From Hydrogenophaga sp. (lineage in GTDB: Bacteria > Pseudomonadota > Gammaproteobacteria > Burkholderiales > Burkholderiaceae_C), in assembly GCF_030158645.1 (NCBI RefSeq), contig NZ_JAOASO010000162.1, positions 37,060 through 101,059 on the forward strand: a stretch of DNA of 64,000 nt, in the 5' to 3' direction. A program made the position numbers and the translations under genes. Of the stretch, positions 44,175 to 53,276 are shown in pieces. The first letter of the stretch is position 1. Every line of letters begins with the position of its first letter. The notes beneath the pieces were generated by a model that worked only from the letters and a program-made list of their open reading frames with translations, did no database searches and was not told the origin of the DNA.

Positions 44175-45677
44175 TCACTGGAACGCCACTTCCGAAAAAC
44201 TCCGCAGCTTGCGGCTGTGCAGCTGGTCCGGTCCGCCTTCGCGCAGGAGGTCGATGGCGCGGATGCCGATGCGCAGGTGCTGGTCGACCCGCTCGCGGTA
44301 GAAGTGGTTGGCCATGCCGGGCAGCTTGATCTCGCCGTGCAGCGGTTTGTCGCTCACGCAGAGCAGGGTGCCGTAGGGCACGCGGAAGCGGAAGCCGTTG
44401 GCGGCGATGGTGGCGCTCTCCATGTCGAGCGCCACGGCGCGCGATTGTGAAAACCGGCGCTGCGGCTTGTTGTCGGGCAGCAGTTCCCAGTTGCGGTTGT
44501 CGGTGCTGGCCACGGTGCCGGTGCGCATGATGCGTTTGACCTCGGCCGGGGGGACACCGGTCACGTCGGCCACGGCGGCTTCCAGCGCCAGCTGGATCTC
44601 GGCCAGCGCCGGGATCGGCACCCACAGCGGCAGCTCTTCGTCGAGCACATGGTCTTCGCGCACATACGCGTGGGCCAGCACGTAGTCGCCCAGCTGCTGG
44701 CTGGTGCGCAGGCCGGCGCAGTGACCGAGCATGAGCCAGGCGTGCGGGCGCAGCACGGCGATGTGGTCGGTGATGGTCTTGGCGTTGGCCGGGCCCACGC
44801 CGATGTTGACCATGGTGATGCCGCTGCGGTCGGCGCGCATGAGGTGGTAGCCCGGCATCTGCGGCAGGCGCGGCGGCGCGTGGCCGAGCTCGTCGCCCGG
44901 CTCGGCGGCCAGGCCGGTGCGGCGCATCACCACGTTGCCCGGCTCCACGAAGGCGACGTACTCGCTGTCGGGCTTGGCCATCTCGGCGTGGCCGAGCTTG
45001 ATGAACTCGTCGATGTAGAACTGGTAGTTGGTGAACAGCACGAAGTTCTGGAACCACTCGGGCGCGGTGCCGGTGTAGTGGCGCAGGCGCTGCAGCGAAT
45101 AGTCCACCCGTGGCGCGGTGAACAGGGAGAGCGGGTGCGCCTCGCCGGGCTTGGGTTCGTGCGTGCCGTTGGCGATGCCGTCGTCCATGGCGGTGAGGTC
45201 GGGCAGATCGAACACGTCGCGCATGAAGGCACGGCGCTCGGCGCTCAGGCTGCCTTCCACATGGTCGTGTTCGGCGAACGAAAAATGGATCGGGATGGGC
45301 TGCGTGCTGGTGCCCACCTCCAGCTCGCCGCCGTGGTTGGCCAGCAGCAGGCGGAACTGCTCCAGGTAGTAGTCGCTGTAGAGGTCGGGGCGGGTGAGCG
45401 TGGTCTCGAAGCGGCCCGGGCCGGCCACGAAGCCGTAGCTCAGGCGGCTGATCGGCAAACTGCTGCTGCCCTGGCGCGACACGCTGTGGGTGTGCAGCCT
45501 CACGTAGGGGTAGCAGGCGCGCACGCGGGCGTGGGTGAAGTCGCCACCGCCCACAAAGTCGCGCATGGCCTGGCGCAAGAATGCCACGTTGTCGTGGTAG
45601 ATGCGTTGCACCTGGCGCAGGGCGGCGGCCGGGTCGTTGAGAAAAATCGGCGCAGTAAAGTCGGGTGTCTTGTGCAT
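44175..45677 (-). CDS. amn: AMP nucleosidase
   Basis: A 500-aa enzyme that hydrolyses AMP to adenine and ribose 5-phosphate. The N-terminal Amn-specific domain (VRACYPYVRLHTHS, SYGFVAGPGRFETTLTRPDLY) is followed by a nucleoside-phosphorylase-like domain (ITMVNIGVGPANAKTITDHIAVLRPHAWLMLGHCAGLR, ALDMESATIAANGFRFRVPYGTLLCVSDKPLHGEIKLPG). Length matches E. coli Amn (484 aa). It is divergent from the MgtC-type gene with 42 bases between. Confidence 0.96.
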   Translation of the reverse strand: MHKTPDFTAPIFLNDPAAALRQVQRIYHDNVAFLRQAMRDFVGGGDFTHARVRACYPYVRLHTHSVSRQGSSSLPISRLSYGFVAGPGRFETTLTRPDLYSDYYLEQFRLLLANHGGELEVGTSTQPIPIHFSFAEHDHVEGSLSAERRAFMRDVFDLPDLTAMDDGIANGTHEPKPGEAHPLSLFTAPRVDYSLQRLRHYTGTAPEWFQNFVLFTNYQFYIDEFIKLGHAEMAKPDSEYVAFVEPGNVVMRRTGLAAEPGDELGHAPPRLPQMPGYHLMRADRSGITMVNIGVGPANAKTITDHIAVLRPHAWLMLGHCAGLRTSQQLGDYVLAHAYVREDHVLDEELPLWVPIPALAEIQLALEAAVADVTGVPPAEVKRIMRTGTVASTDNRNWELLPDNKPQRRFSQSRAVALDMESATIAANGFRFRVPYGTLLCVSDKPLHGEIKLPGMANHFYRERVDQHLRIGIRAIDLLREGGPDQLHSRKLRSFSEVAFQ

Positions 45678-45719
45678 GGGGCTTATTGTGGCTCTGCACC
45701 GTTGACGCCGCATGACACC

Positions 45720-46961
45720 ATGACCCTGGCCCCCACCGATTTACCCCAGGCTGCCGCCACGCTGGCCGCGGCGCTGGGCTGTGGCCTGCTGATCGGCATC
45801 GAGCGCGAGCGCCGCAAGGGCGAGGGGCCGGGCAGGGCGCTGGCGGGTTTGCGCACCTTTGCACTGGCCTGCGTCACCGGCGCGGCCGCGGCGCTCACGC
45901 AGATCGACGGTGTGGTCGTGGCGGGTGCGGTGTTCGTCGCCGCGCTGGCCGTGGTGGCCTACTGGCGCGACCGCTCCGACGATCCCGGCGTGACCACCGA
46001 GGTGGCGCTGTTGCTCACCTACCTCATCGGCGTGTTGTGCCACTGGAGCCTGCCGCTGGCCGCCGGTCTGGCGGTGGGGCTCACCGCCATGCTGGCCGGG
46101 CGCGAGCGCCTGCACGGGTTTGCGCGCCAGTGGTTGCGGCCGGCCGAGGTGCGCGACGGCATCGTGCTGGCGGCGCTGGTGCTGCTGGCCTTGCCGCTGG
46201 TGCCCGACCGGCCCCTCTGGGGCAACACGCTCAACCCGCACGTCATCGTGCAATTGCTCGCCTTGCTGTTGGGGGTGCAGGCCGCGGCCCACCTGGCGCG
46301 CCGGCTGCTGCAGGCGCGGCACGCGGTGGCGCTCTCGGCCTTGGCTTCGGGCTTTGTGTCGAGCACGGCCACCATCGCCACGCTCGGCCTGGCCGTGCGC
46401 GAAGGCCGCAGTGGCGCGCGGCTGATGGCGGGCGGCGCGCTGCTCAGCTGTGTGTCGACGCTGCTGCAGCTCCTGCTGGTGGCGGCGGCTGTGCAGCCGG
46501 CATGGCTGGCGCACCTGGCGCTGCCGGCGCTGGGCGGCGCGGTGCTGGCGCTGGCCTGGGGCTTCTGGCTGGTGCGCGGCGCGCCGGCCGAAGCGGCGCC
46601 TGTGGCGGTGGAACCAGACGAACGCATGTTCAGCCTGAAGGGCGCTGTGGCGGTGGCGGCTTTGCTGGCGGGCATTCAGGTGCTGGTGCACGTGCTCACG
46701 CTGTGGCTGGGCGAGGCGGGCCTCATCGTGGGCAGCCTGCTGGGTGCGCTGGCCGATCTGCACTCGGCGCTGGCCGCGGTCTTCAACACGGGCCTGCCCG
46801 CGCCCATTGGCCACCAGGCGGTGATGGGGGCGCTGGCGGTGCACGCCCTGAGCAAGAGCGTGACCGCTGCGCTGGTGGGCGGGCCGTCTTACGCGCTCTG
46901 GTTCTTGCCGGGGCTGTGGGCGCACACGGCGCTGGTGATGGGCTTGCTCTGGGTGCTTTGA
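45720..46961 (+). CDS. MgtC/SapB family membrane protein with DUF4010
   Basis: A 413-aa inner-membrane protein with roughly 11-12 hydrophobic segments. ALGCGLLIGIERERRKGEGPGRALAGLRTFALACVTGAAAAL is the MgtC/SapB signature. The C-terminal two thirds match the DUF4010 layout (GGALLSCVSTLLQLLLVAAAV, GEAGLIVGSLLGALADLHSALAAVFN). Such long MgtC-like proteins are distinct from the 220-aa virulence MgtC; their transported ion is not established. The ATG at 45720 is the first in frame. Confidence 0.88.
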   Translation: MTLAPTDLPQAAATLAAALGCGLLIGIERERRKGEGPGRALAGLRTFALACVTGAAAALTQIDGVVVAGAVFVAALAVVAYWRDRSDDPGVTTEVALLLTYLIGVLCHWSLPLAAGLAVGLTAMLAGRERLHGFARQWLRPAEVRDGIVLAALVLLALPLVPDRPLWGNTLNPHVIVQLLALLLGVQAAAHLARRLLQARHAVALSALASGFVSSTATIATLGLAVREGRSGARLMAGGALLSCVSTLLQLLLVAAAVQPAWLAHLALPALGGAVLALAWGFWLVRGAPAEAAPVAVEPDERMFSLKGAVAVAALLAGIQVLVHVLTLWLGEAGLIVGSLLGALADLHSALAAVFNTGLPAPIGHQAVMGALAVHALSKSVTAALVGGPSYALWFLPGLWAHTALVMGLLWVL

Positions 46962-46991
46962 GGAAGGGCTTCAGGCGCACAGATGGGTGAA

Positions 46992-47041
46992 CCCTTCGAT
47001 CCTTCGACAAGCTCAGGACAGGCCAAGCTCAGGGTGAACGG
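46992..47041. repeat. Intergenic repeat CTTCGACAAGCTCAGGACAGG family
   Basis: In the 88-base spacer between convergent genes, CCTTCGACAAGCTCAGGACAGG continues into CCAAGCTCAGGGTGAACGG, with an internal direct repeat of AAGCTCAGG (47009-47017 and 47025-47033). Elements of this sequence are abundant in Comamonadaceae and other Burkholderiales intergenic regions (from memory). Confidence 0.7.
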
Positions 47042-47049
47042 AATCTTCT

Positions 47050-48459
47050 TCAGGTCTTGACGGGTTCGCGCATGGTCACGAACTCTTCGGCCGCGGTGGG
47101 GTGGATGCCGATGGTGCTGTCGAACACCGCCTTGGTCGCGCCCGCTTTCATGGCCACCGCAAAGCCCTGCACGATCTCGCCCGCTTCGGCGCCCACCATG
47201 TGCAGGCCCACCACCCGGTCGCTCGCGGTGTCCACCACCAGCTTCATGAGCGTGCGCTCGGTGCTGCCCGAGAGCGTGTGCTTGAGCGCCTTGAACTCGC
47301 TGCGGAAGATGGTGATGGCGCCAAACTTTTCGCGCGCCGCTTGTTCGCTCAAGCCTACGGTGCCGATGCTCGGGTGGGTGAACACGGCGGTGGGGATGAA
47401 CTCGTAGCTCATGTCGCGCGGCGGTTTGCCGGCGGCGGGGCCAAACAGCTGGTCCACCACCACCATGGCTTCGCCGAGCGCCACCGGTGTGAGCTGCACG
47501 CGGTTGGTCACGTCGCCCACGGCGAAGATCGAGGGCACGTTGGTGCGGTAGTGCGCGTCCACCACCACCTCGCCCTGCGCGCCCTGGGCAACGCCCACCG
47601 CCTCAAGACCGAGGTCTTTCACGTTGGGCACACGCCCAGTGGCGTAGAGCACCGCGTCGGCCATCACCACGCCCCCGCCTTCGCACTCCACGCGCAGGCC
47701 GTCGGCGGTTTTTCGTATGTCGACCACGTCGGCGTTCAGGCGCAGGTCCACACCGGCTTTGCGCATCTCGCCCGCCACAAAGTGGCGGATCTCGTCATCG
47801 AAGCCGCGCAGGATCTGTTCGCCCCGGTAGAGCTGGGTGACTTTCGAGCCCAGGCCGTTGAAGATCGAGGCGAACTCGCTGGCGATGTAGCCGCCGCCCA
47901 CCACCAGCAGGCGCTGGGGAAAGGGCTCCAGGTCGAAGATGTCGTTGGAGGTGATGGCGTGTTCGCGCCCCACAAAATGCGGCACGTGCGGTGTGCCGCC
48001 GGTGGCGATCAGGATGTGTTTCGCGGTGAAGGCCTGGTGGCCCGCAGAGCCATCGGCGTTGAGCGTGGCCAGGGCGATGCCGTGCGGGCCGGTGATGCGC
48101 GCGAAGGCGTCGAACACGGTGACGCCCGAGCCGCGCAACAGGTTGCCGTAGACGCCATTGAGGCGCGTGATCTCTTTCGCGCGGTTGGCTTTGAGGGTGC
48201 TCCAGTTCAGTGTGGGCTTTTCACCCTCCCAGCCGAAGCCGTGTGATTCCTCAAAGCCCTCGCCGTAGTGCGCCGCGTAGCTGTAGAGCTTTTTGGGGAT
48301 GCAGCCCACGTTCACGCAGGTGCCGCCCAGGCCGTCGGTGCCCAGCACCTCGGCCAGCGCCACGCGCGCGCCGCGTTGTGCCGCCATGCGCGCGGCGCGC
48401 ACGCCGCCGCTGCCACCGCCGATCACGAAAAGGTCAAAGTCAAAAGTTGGGTTGGTCAT
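47050..48459 (-). CDS. gor: Glutathione-disulfide reductase
   Basis: A 469-aa FAD-dependent disulfide reductase. GGGSGGVRAARMAA binds FAD, GGTCVNVGCIPKK has the redox pair C48/C53, VVGGGYIASEFASIFNGLGSKV binds NAD(P)H, FAVGDVTNRVQLTPVAL the second FAD site and STIGIHPTAAEEF the catalytic His-Glu pair. The motifs match GR rather than lipoamide dehydrogenase. Its start overlaps the stop of the LysR gene (ATGA), so the regulator and enzyme are co-transcribed. Confidence 0.94.
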   Translation of the reverse strand: MTNPTFDFDLFVIGGGSGGVRAARMAAQRGARVALAEVLGTDGLGGTCVNVGCIPKKLYSYAAHYGEGFEESHGFGWEGEKPTLNWSTLKANRAKEITRLNGVYGNLLRGSGVTVFDAFARITGPHGIALATLNADGSAGHQAFTAKHILIATGGTPHVPHFVGREHAITSNDIFDLEPFPQRLLVVGGGYIASEFASIFNGLGSKVTQLYRGEQILRGFDDEIRHFVAGEMRKAGVDLRLNADVVDIRKTADGLRVECEGGGVVMADAVLYATGRVPNVKDLGLEAVGVAQGAQGEVVVDAHYRTNVPSIFAVGDVTNRVQLTPVALGEAMVVVDQLFGPAAGKPPRDMSYEFIPTAVFTHPSIGTVGLSEQAAREKFGAITIFRSEFKALKHTLSGSTERTLMKLVVDTASDRVVGLHMVGAEAGEIVQGFAVAMKAGATKAVFDSTIGIHPTAAEEFVTMREPVKT

Positions 48460-49358
48460 GGTGTGTTCCCGGGCGCAAAGCCCTTGAGTTCCTGGCGGAT
48501 GAAATCGATGAAGGCCCGCGTGCGCGTGGGCAGCAGGCGGGCGTGGGGGTAGACCACATGGATCGGGCGGGGCGCGTCTTCAAAGTCCTCCAGCACGGTC
48601 TGCAATTCTCCGTTTTTCAGCTGCGGCGCGACCTGGTACCAGAGGAATTGGCCGAAACCCGAGCCCGCCGCGCACGCCTGCACGGCCGGGGCGATGTGGT
48701 TGAACTCGAGGTTGCCACTCACGCTGAGCTTGAGGCGTTTGCTCCCGTCGCGAAACGTGCCCCAGGTGGGCGTGTGGTCGGCCACGCGCACGCAGTTGGC
48801 CGCCAGCAGGTCGTTGGGGTGGCTGGGTCGGCCGTGCTCGCGCAGAAACGCCGGACTGGCCACCACCACCCGACGCATGTCGCCCAGGGGCAGAGCGACG
48901 AGGCTGGAGTCCTCCAGCTGGCCGATGCGGATGCCCACATCGATGCCTTCCTCCAGCAGGTTCACCACCCGGTCCACCAGCATCACGCGGCAGCGTATCT
49001 GGCGGTGCTGCTGCACAAAGCGCGTGACGATGGGTGCCACGTGCATCTGGCCGAACAGCACCGGTGCGGTGATGGTGAGGTGGCCGGTGGGCTCGGCGGC
49101 GTCGTCCTTCAACTCGGCCTCGGCGTCTTTCACCGCGGCCAGCAGCTGGCGGCAGCTCTCCAGGTGGCGCCGGCCTTCCTCGGTGAGCGAGATGCGGCGC
49201 GTGGTGCGGTTGAACAGGCGCACACCGAGATCGGCCTCGTAGGCCGCGAGCAGACGCACCACGGCGGGCAGTGACGCGCCCATGGCCCAGGCCGCTGCCG
49301 TGAGGCTGCCGGCGTCGGCGATCTGCACAAAGGTGTCCATGGCGCGGAATTTGTCCAT
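48456..49358 (-). CDS. LysR family transcriptional regulator
   Basis: A 300-aa LysR protein: HTH DTFVQIADAGSLTAAAWAMGASLPAVVRLLAAYEADLGVRLFNRTTRRISLTEEG, then an effector domain (GHLTITAPVLFGQMHVAPIVTRFVQQHRQIRCRVML). The usual SQPAVS in the recognition helix is SLPAVV. It is co-transcribed with gor and divergent from the GST gene. CCGATT (49370-49375) and AATCGG (49411-49416) in the 101-base spacer are inverted copies that could be its site. The alternative start Met7 (49340) cannot be excluded. Confidence 0.9.
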   Translation of the reverse strand: MDKFRAMDTFVQIADAGSLTAAAWAMGASLPAVVRLLAAYEADLGVRLFNRTTRRISLTEEGRRHLESCRQLLAAVKDAEAELKDDAAEPTGHLTITAPVLFGQMHVAPIVTRFVQQHRQIRCRVMLVDRVVNLLEEGIDVGIRIGQLEDSSLVALPLGDMRRVVVASPAFLREHGRPSHPNDLLAANCVRVADHTPTWGTFRDGSKRLKLSVSGNLEFNHIAPAVQACAAGSGFGQFLWYQVAPQLKNGELQTVLEDFEDAPRPIHVVYPHARLLPTRTRAFIDFIRQELKGFAPGNTP

Positions 49359-49459
49359 GCGCCATTAAACCGATTTGTGGAGCAGTCATGTGCGTCAGGG
49401 GGCATTGGTGAATCGGCTCGCAGCAAAGAAGATCGCACCACCCCAACCCAGGAGCCCCC

Positions 49460-50083
49460 ATGAAGCCCACCCTCCAGCTGTATCGCAACGCCGTCTCGGG
49501 CCATTGCCACCGCGTCGAACTCTTTCTCTCGCTGCTCGGCCTGCCCTTTGAGAGCATCGACGTCGACCTCGCGCAGAAGCAGCACAAGTCGCCCGGGTTC
49601 CTCGCCATGAACCCGCTGGGCCAGATCCCGGTGCTGCGCGACGGCGAGCTGACGCTGGCCGATTCGAACGCCATCCTGGTCTACCTGGAGGCCCGCCATG
49701 CGCCGGGCGAGTGGCTGCCGCGCGATCCGGTGGGCGCGGCGCGCGTGCAGCGCTGGCTGTCGCTGGCCGCCGGCCCGCTGGCCTTTGGTCCGGCCGCCGC
49801 CCGCGTGGTGCAGCTGTTCAAGTTGCCGACCGACCCGAAGGATGCGATCGCTCGCGCCGAAGCCCTGTTCGGTTTGATGGAGTCGGAGCTCGGGCGCACG
49901 CCGTTTCTGGTGGGCGATCGCGCCACGCTGGCCGACGTGGCGCACTACGCCTACGTGGCGCGCGCACCCGAGGGCCTGGTGTCGCTGCAACCCTGGCCCG
50001 CCATCCGTGGCTGGCTGGCGCGCATCGAGGCGCTGCCGGGCTTTGTGCCCATGGTCAAGTCGCCCGTGGGTTTGGAAGCATGA
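49460..50083 (+). CDS. Glutathione S-transferase family protein
   Basis: A 207-aa GST. The thioredoxin-like N-domain (LQLYRNAVSGHCHRVELFLSLLGLPFESIDVDLAQKQHKSPGFLAMNPLGQIPVLRDGELTLADSNAILVYLE) has the cis-Pro VPV-equivalent IPVL and the SNAI glutathione-binding motif (canonical ESxAI). The C-terminal helical domain has LVGDRATLADVAHY. It is divergent from the LysR-gor operon, a sensible glutathione-related pairing. Its stop overlaps the next start (ATGA). Confidence 0.93.
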   Translation: MKPTLQLYRNAVSGHCHRVELFLSLLGLPFESIDVDLAQKQHKSPGFLAMNPLGQIPVLRDGELTLADSNAILVYLEARHAPGEWLPRDPVGAARVQRWLSLAAGPLAFGPAAARVVQLFKLPTDPKDAIARAEALFGLMESELGRTPFLVGDRATLADVAHYAYVARAPEGLVSLQPWPAIRGWLARIEALPGFVPMVKSPVGLEA

Positions 50084-51021
50084 GCGCGTTTCACCCGGGT
50101 GAACAAGCCTTGCAGGCGCGCGCCGGCGTGCAGGCGCAGATGGCGCAGATCGGCCCGCGCGTGATGCGCGACCACATGCCCGATCAGCACCGCGAGTTCT
50201 TCGGCCTGCTGCCTTTTGTGGTGGTGGGCAGCATGGACAACCAGGGACAGCCTTGGGCCAGCGTGCTCGCGGGTGCGCCGGGCTTCATGCACGCGCCCGA
50301 TCCCACGCACCTGCACATCCGCGCGCAGCCGTTGCCGCACGACCCCCTGCAACGCACGCTGCACGAAGGCGCCGCGCTGGGCCTGCTCGGCATGCAGCCG
50401 CACACGCGCCGGCGCAACCGCATGAACGGCACGGCGCACCTGCAAGACGGTGCGCTGGTGGTCGAGGTGGGTCAGAGCTTTGGCAACTGTCCCAAGTACA
50501 TCCAGGCGCGTGAACCGTCGTGGACGCCGGACGCGTCTGCCACTCAAGTGATTCACCAGGGGGCGGCGCTGGACGAAGCCGCGCGCGACATGATCCGCAC
50601 GGCCGACACCTTCTTTATCGCCACCGCCCACCCCCAAGCCGCTGCAGCGACCGAGGCGCGCCATGGGGTGGACGTGTCGCACCGCGGCGGCGCACCGGGG
50701 TTTGTGAAAGTCGAAGGCCAGCGCCTCACCGTGCCCGACTTCGTGGGCAACCAGTTTTTCAACACGCTGGGCAACATCGCGGTGCAGCCGCTGGCGGGTC
50801 TGCTGTTCATGGACTTCGAGCGCGGCGACCGGCTCTACCTGGCGGCCCGCGCCAGCGTGGTGTGGGACGGTGCCGAGCTCGCCAGCTTTGCGGGTGCGCA
50901 GCGCCTGCTGCGGATGGAGGTCACGCAGGTGGTCCACGTGCAAGGCGGCCTGCCGCTGCGCTGGGGGCCGGCCGAGCGATCGCCGCACCTCGCCGGCACG
51001 GGTTATTGGCCATCCCGATAA
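50080..51021 (+). CDS. Pyridoxamine 5'-phosphate oxidase-fold flavin-binding protein
   Basis: A 313-aa protein with two PNPOx-like split-barrel halves: QHREFFGLLPFVVVGSMDNQGQPWASVLAGAPGFMHAPDPTHLHI and RTADTFFIATAH ... DVSHRGGAPGFVKVEGQRLTVPDFVGNQFFNTLGNIAVQPLAGLLFMDFERGDRLYL. This long form of PNPOx-family protein often accompanies GST or oxidoreductase genes and probably binds FMN; the reaction is unknown. It overlaps the GST gene by 4 bases and precedes the SDR by 7 bases, so the three form one operon. Confidence 0.88.
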   Translation: MSAFHPGEQALQARAGVQAQMAQIGPRVMRDHMPDQHREFFGLLPFVVVGSMDNQGQPWASVLAGAPGFMHAPDPTHLHIRAQPLPHDPLQRTLHEGAALGLLGMQPHTRRRNRMNGTAHLQDGALVVEVGQSFGNCPKYIQAREPSWTPDASATQVIHQGAALDEAARDMIRTADTFFIATAHPQAAAATEARHGVDVSHRGGAPGFVKVEGQRLTVPDFVGNQFFNTLGNIAVQPLAGLLFMDFERGDRLYLAARASVVWDGAELASFAGAQRLLRMEVTQVVHVQGGLPLRWGPAERSPHLAGTGYWPSR

Positions 51022-51028
51022 TCGTTGG

Positions 51029-51775
51029 ATGACGTTTGCCCCACCGCCCAAACCCTCCCCAAAACCCGCTGGCATGGCGGTGGTGATCGGCGGCACAGGC
51101 GGTATTGGCGCAGCGCTGGTGGCCGGTTTGCAGGCGCAAGGTTTTGAGGTGCTGGCACTGGGCCGGCGCACGCAGCCCGCGCTGGATTACACCGATGAAG
51201 CAACGGTGGCCGCCTGTGCACAGCACGTGGCCGCGCGCTTGGTTGAGACGGACTTGCCGCTGGTGCGCCTGATCGTGGCCACCGGCTTCTTGCATGGCCA
51301 AACGGCGGGTGGCCATAACGCCGAGCCCGAGCGTTCATGGCAACACCTGAACGCCGATGCGCTGCAACACAACTTCCTGATCAACGCGATCGGCCCGGCG
51401 CTGGTGGTGCGCCACTGTCTGCCGCTGCTGCCCAGACAGGGCTGCTGCGTGGCGGCCTTTCTCTCGGCGCGCGTGGGCAGCATCGGTGACAACGCGCTCG
51501 GCGGCTGGTACGCCTACCGCGCGTCCAAGGCCGCGCTCAACCAGCTGGTGCACACCTCGGCCATTGAACTGGCGCGGCGCAACAAGGAAGCCCTGTGTGT
51601 GGCGCTGCACCCGGGCACGGTGGACACGGGTTTGTCGCAGCCGTTCGCCAAGACCGGCTTGCAGGTGCGCCCCGCCCATGAGGCCGCGAGCGATCTGCTG
51701 GCCGTCATCGACACGCTGCCGGCCGGCAGCAGCGGGCAGTTCTTCGATCACAAGGGACTGCCCATTCCCTGGTAA
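51029..51775 (+). CDS. SDR family oxidoreductase (C-factor/CsgA-like)
   Basis: A 248-aa short-chain dehydrogenase. VVIGGTGGIGAALVAGLQAQGFEVLALGRR binds NAD(P)H, INAIGPALV is the NAG region, FLSARVGSIGDN supplies the catalytic Ser, and YAYRASKAALNQL contains the YxxxK pair. HPGTVDTGLSQPF is typical of the CsgA-like group. The ATG at 51029 is chosen, 7 bases after the preceding gene's stop. Substrate unknown; likely carbonyl reduction linked to the GST operon. Confidence 0.9.
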   Translation: MTFAPPPKPSPKPAGMAVVIGGTGGIGAALVAGLQAQGFEVLALGRRTQPALDYTDEATVAACAQHVAARLVETDLPLVRLIVATGFLHGQTAGGHNAEPERSWQHLNADALQHNFLINAIGPALVVRHCLPLLPRQGCCVAAFLSARVGSIGDNALGGWYAYRASKAALNQLVHTSAIELARRNKEALCVALHPGTVDTGLSQPFAKTGLQVRPAHEAASDLLAVIDTLPAGSSGQFFDHKGLPIPW

Positions 51776-51885
51776 GCGGTGCTTCCTGACCGGTCTGGGC
51801 GCGGTGCCCCCTGGGGGTATGGAGTTCTGCGGTTGTCTATCCTTTTGCAGGTGGCGTTGGCCCACAACCTGTGAGGGAGAAAGCG

Positions 51886-53253
51886 ATGAGAGCCCAAGAA
51901 TGGCTGATGTTGTTGTGTGTGTTCCATGTCGGCGGCCTTGCCGCACAAGCCCTGCCCAATCAGATATGCCTCAACGCAGAGGTGTCGGAACGGCAGTCCA
52001 TCGAAACCAATTACCGCTATCCACCGAGGCCAGAGCAGCGGACCGTCGTTGACAGGCATCGGTTCGAATGCACGTCACCAGACCCAGTGGGTGACTGCTT
52101 TGTTCGACTCCTTGCCTGCGGCATCGACGACCAGGTAGAGCAGGACGCGTGTGGGGACACGCGCGGGTGGTGGTTCGACTTGATGGTGCTGCGCAGCCGC
52201 CTGCTCGATCCGCAAGGCCAGCCCGTCTACGAAGCGTGGCCGTCCAACCCAGCGGTGCGGAGGCTGGTTGGCCATCCTTACCGGGTGGTTGAGGATGTGT
52301 ACCGCACGTGGCCCCACGGCGGAGGTCCCGCCACCGTCTATCAGCTCAGGGACAACCGTGAGTCCCACTTTCACACAGACCAGTCCATGCCCGTTTGTTA
52401 CACCATGGCCCACCTGCTGGGCTTCTTCAACGGGGTGTGGAACACGAAAAGAGAGGCTGAGCAATCGCTGGAGGAAATGAAGAAGCAGAGCTTTCTCGGC
52501 CCCGACTGGCGCGGCGCACCCATCCGCTACGAGCTGTTCTACAACCAGAGTTGCAAGAGCGTCACCGGTGGCGCGTGCCTGCAGGACGTGGCCGAGGTGT
52601 TCCGCCAGCGCAGTGCCGAAATCGACGGCCTGCTGGGCCGGCGCTGGGAGTACTTCTGGGAGCAGGTGACCGGCCAGCACACCCAGGCCGGCTCCTTCAC
52701 CCAGCGCCTGGTGGCCCGCGTGGTGCGCGCCGACAACGCGCTGGCCAACTGGTTCGACGCACTGGGCAACGCGGTGCTGGCCAAGATCACCGCACTCAGC
52801 ACCGCGCTGCTTGAGAACCCGCCCACCGCGCAAGACACCGCTGGGCACACCGCGCGACTTGTTCGTGCTGGTCAGCGAGCCGAGCGTGCGGTGCTGGTGG
52901 CCCACTCACAAGGCAACCTGTTCGTCAACGCTGCCTACGACGCTTTCCTGGCCCACTCGCGCCAGGCCGGTGCGCTGGTGGGGGAAGACACCGGTTACGT
53001 TGCCGCCAAGGTGGTGCACATTGCCCCCGCTTCGCCCACACTGCGGGGCCCCTACGTGCTGGCCAACACCGACTTGGTCATCAACGGTCTGCGCCGTGTC
53101 GATGGCACCTATCTGCCCGTGTCCAACGCGACCCTGTCCTTCGATAAAAAAGACCCCTCTGGCCACAAGCTGCTAGACACCTACCTCGACGAGGCCCGCC
53201 CGCTGCGCGCCCGCATCCGCCAACTTGTCACCGACGCGCTGGACGCGCTGTGA
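51886..53253 (+). CDS. Secreted serine hydrolase-like protein of unknown family
   Basis: A 455-aa protein with a probable signal peptide (MRAQEWLMLLCVFHVGGLAAQA). About 300 residues of a Cys-containing region follow (at least eight Cys after the signal), then an alpha/beta-hydrolase-like C-terminus. The nucleophile elbow is VLVAHSQGNLFVNAAYDAF (Ser341). Downstream NTDLVINGL (Asp396) and DPSGHKLLDTYL (His427) are likely triad members. GAGGGAGA precedes the ATG at 51886. It heads the lipoprotein cluster; the first lipoprotein follows after 23 bases. It acts outside the cytoplasm; substrate unknown. A truncated second copy lies at 54486-54765. Confidence 0.78.
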   Translation: MRAQEWLMLLCVFHVGGLAAQALPNQICLNAEVSERQSIETNYRYPPRPEQRTVVDRHRFECTSPDPVGDCFVRLLACGIDDQVEQDACGDTRGWWFDLMVLRSRLLDPQGQPVYEAWPSNPAVRRLVGHPYRVVEDVYRTWPHGGGPATVYQLRDNRESHFHTDQSMPVCYTMAHLLGFFNGVWNTKREAEQSLEEMKKQSFLGPDWRGAPIRYELFYNQSCKSVTGGACLQDVAEVFRQRSAEIDGLLGRRWEYFWEQVTGQHTQAGSFTQRLVARVVRADNALANWFDALGNAVLAKITALSTALLENPPTAQDTAGHTARLVRAGQRAERAVLVAHSQGNLFVNAAYDAFLAHSRQAGALVGEDTGYVAAKVVHIAPASPTLRGPYVLANTDLVINGLRRVDGTYLPVSNATLSFDKKDPSGHKLLDTYLDEARPLRARIRQLVTDALDAL

Positions 53254-53276
53254 CACCCGCCACCAGGAGCCTGCCC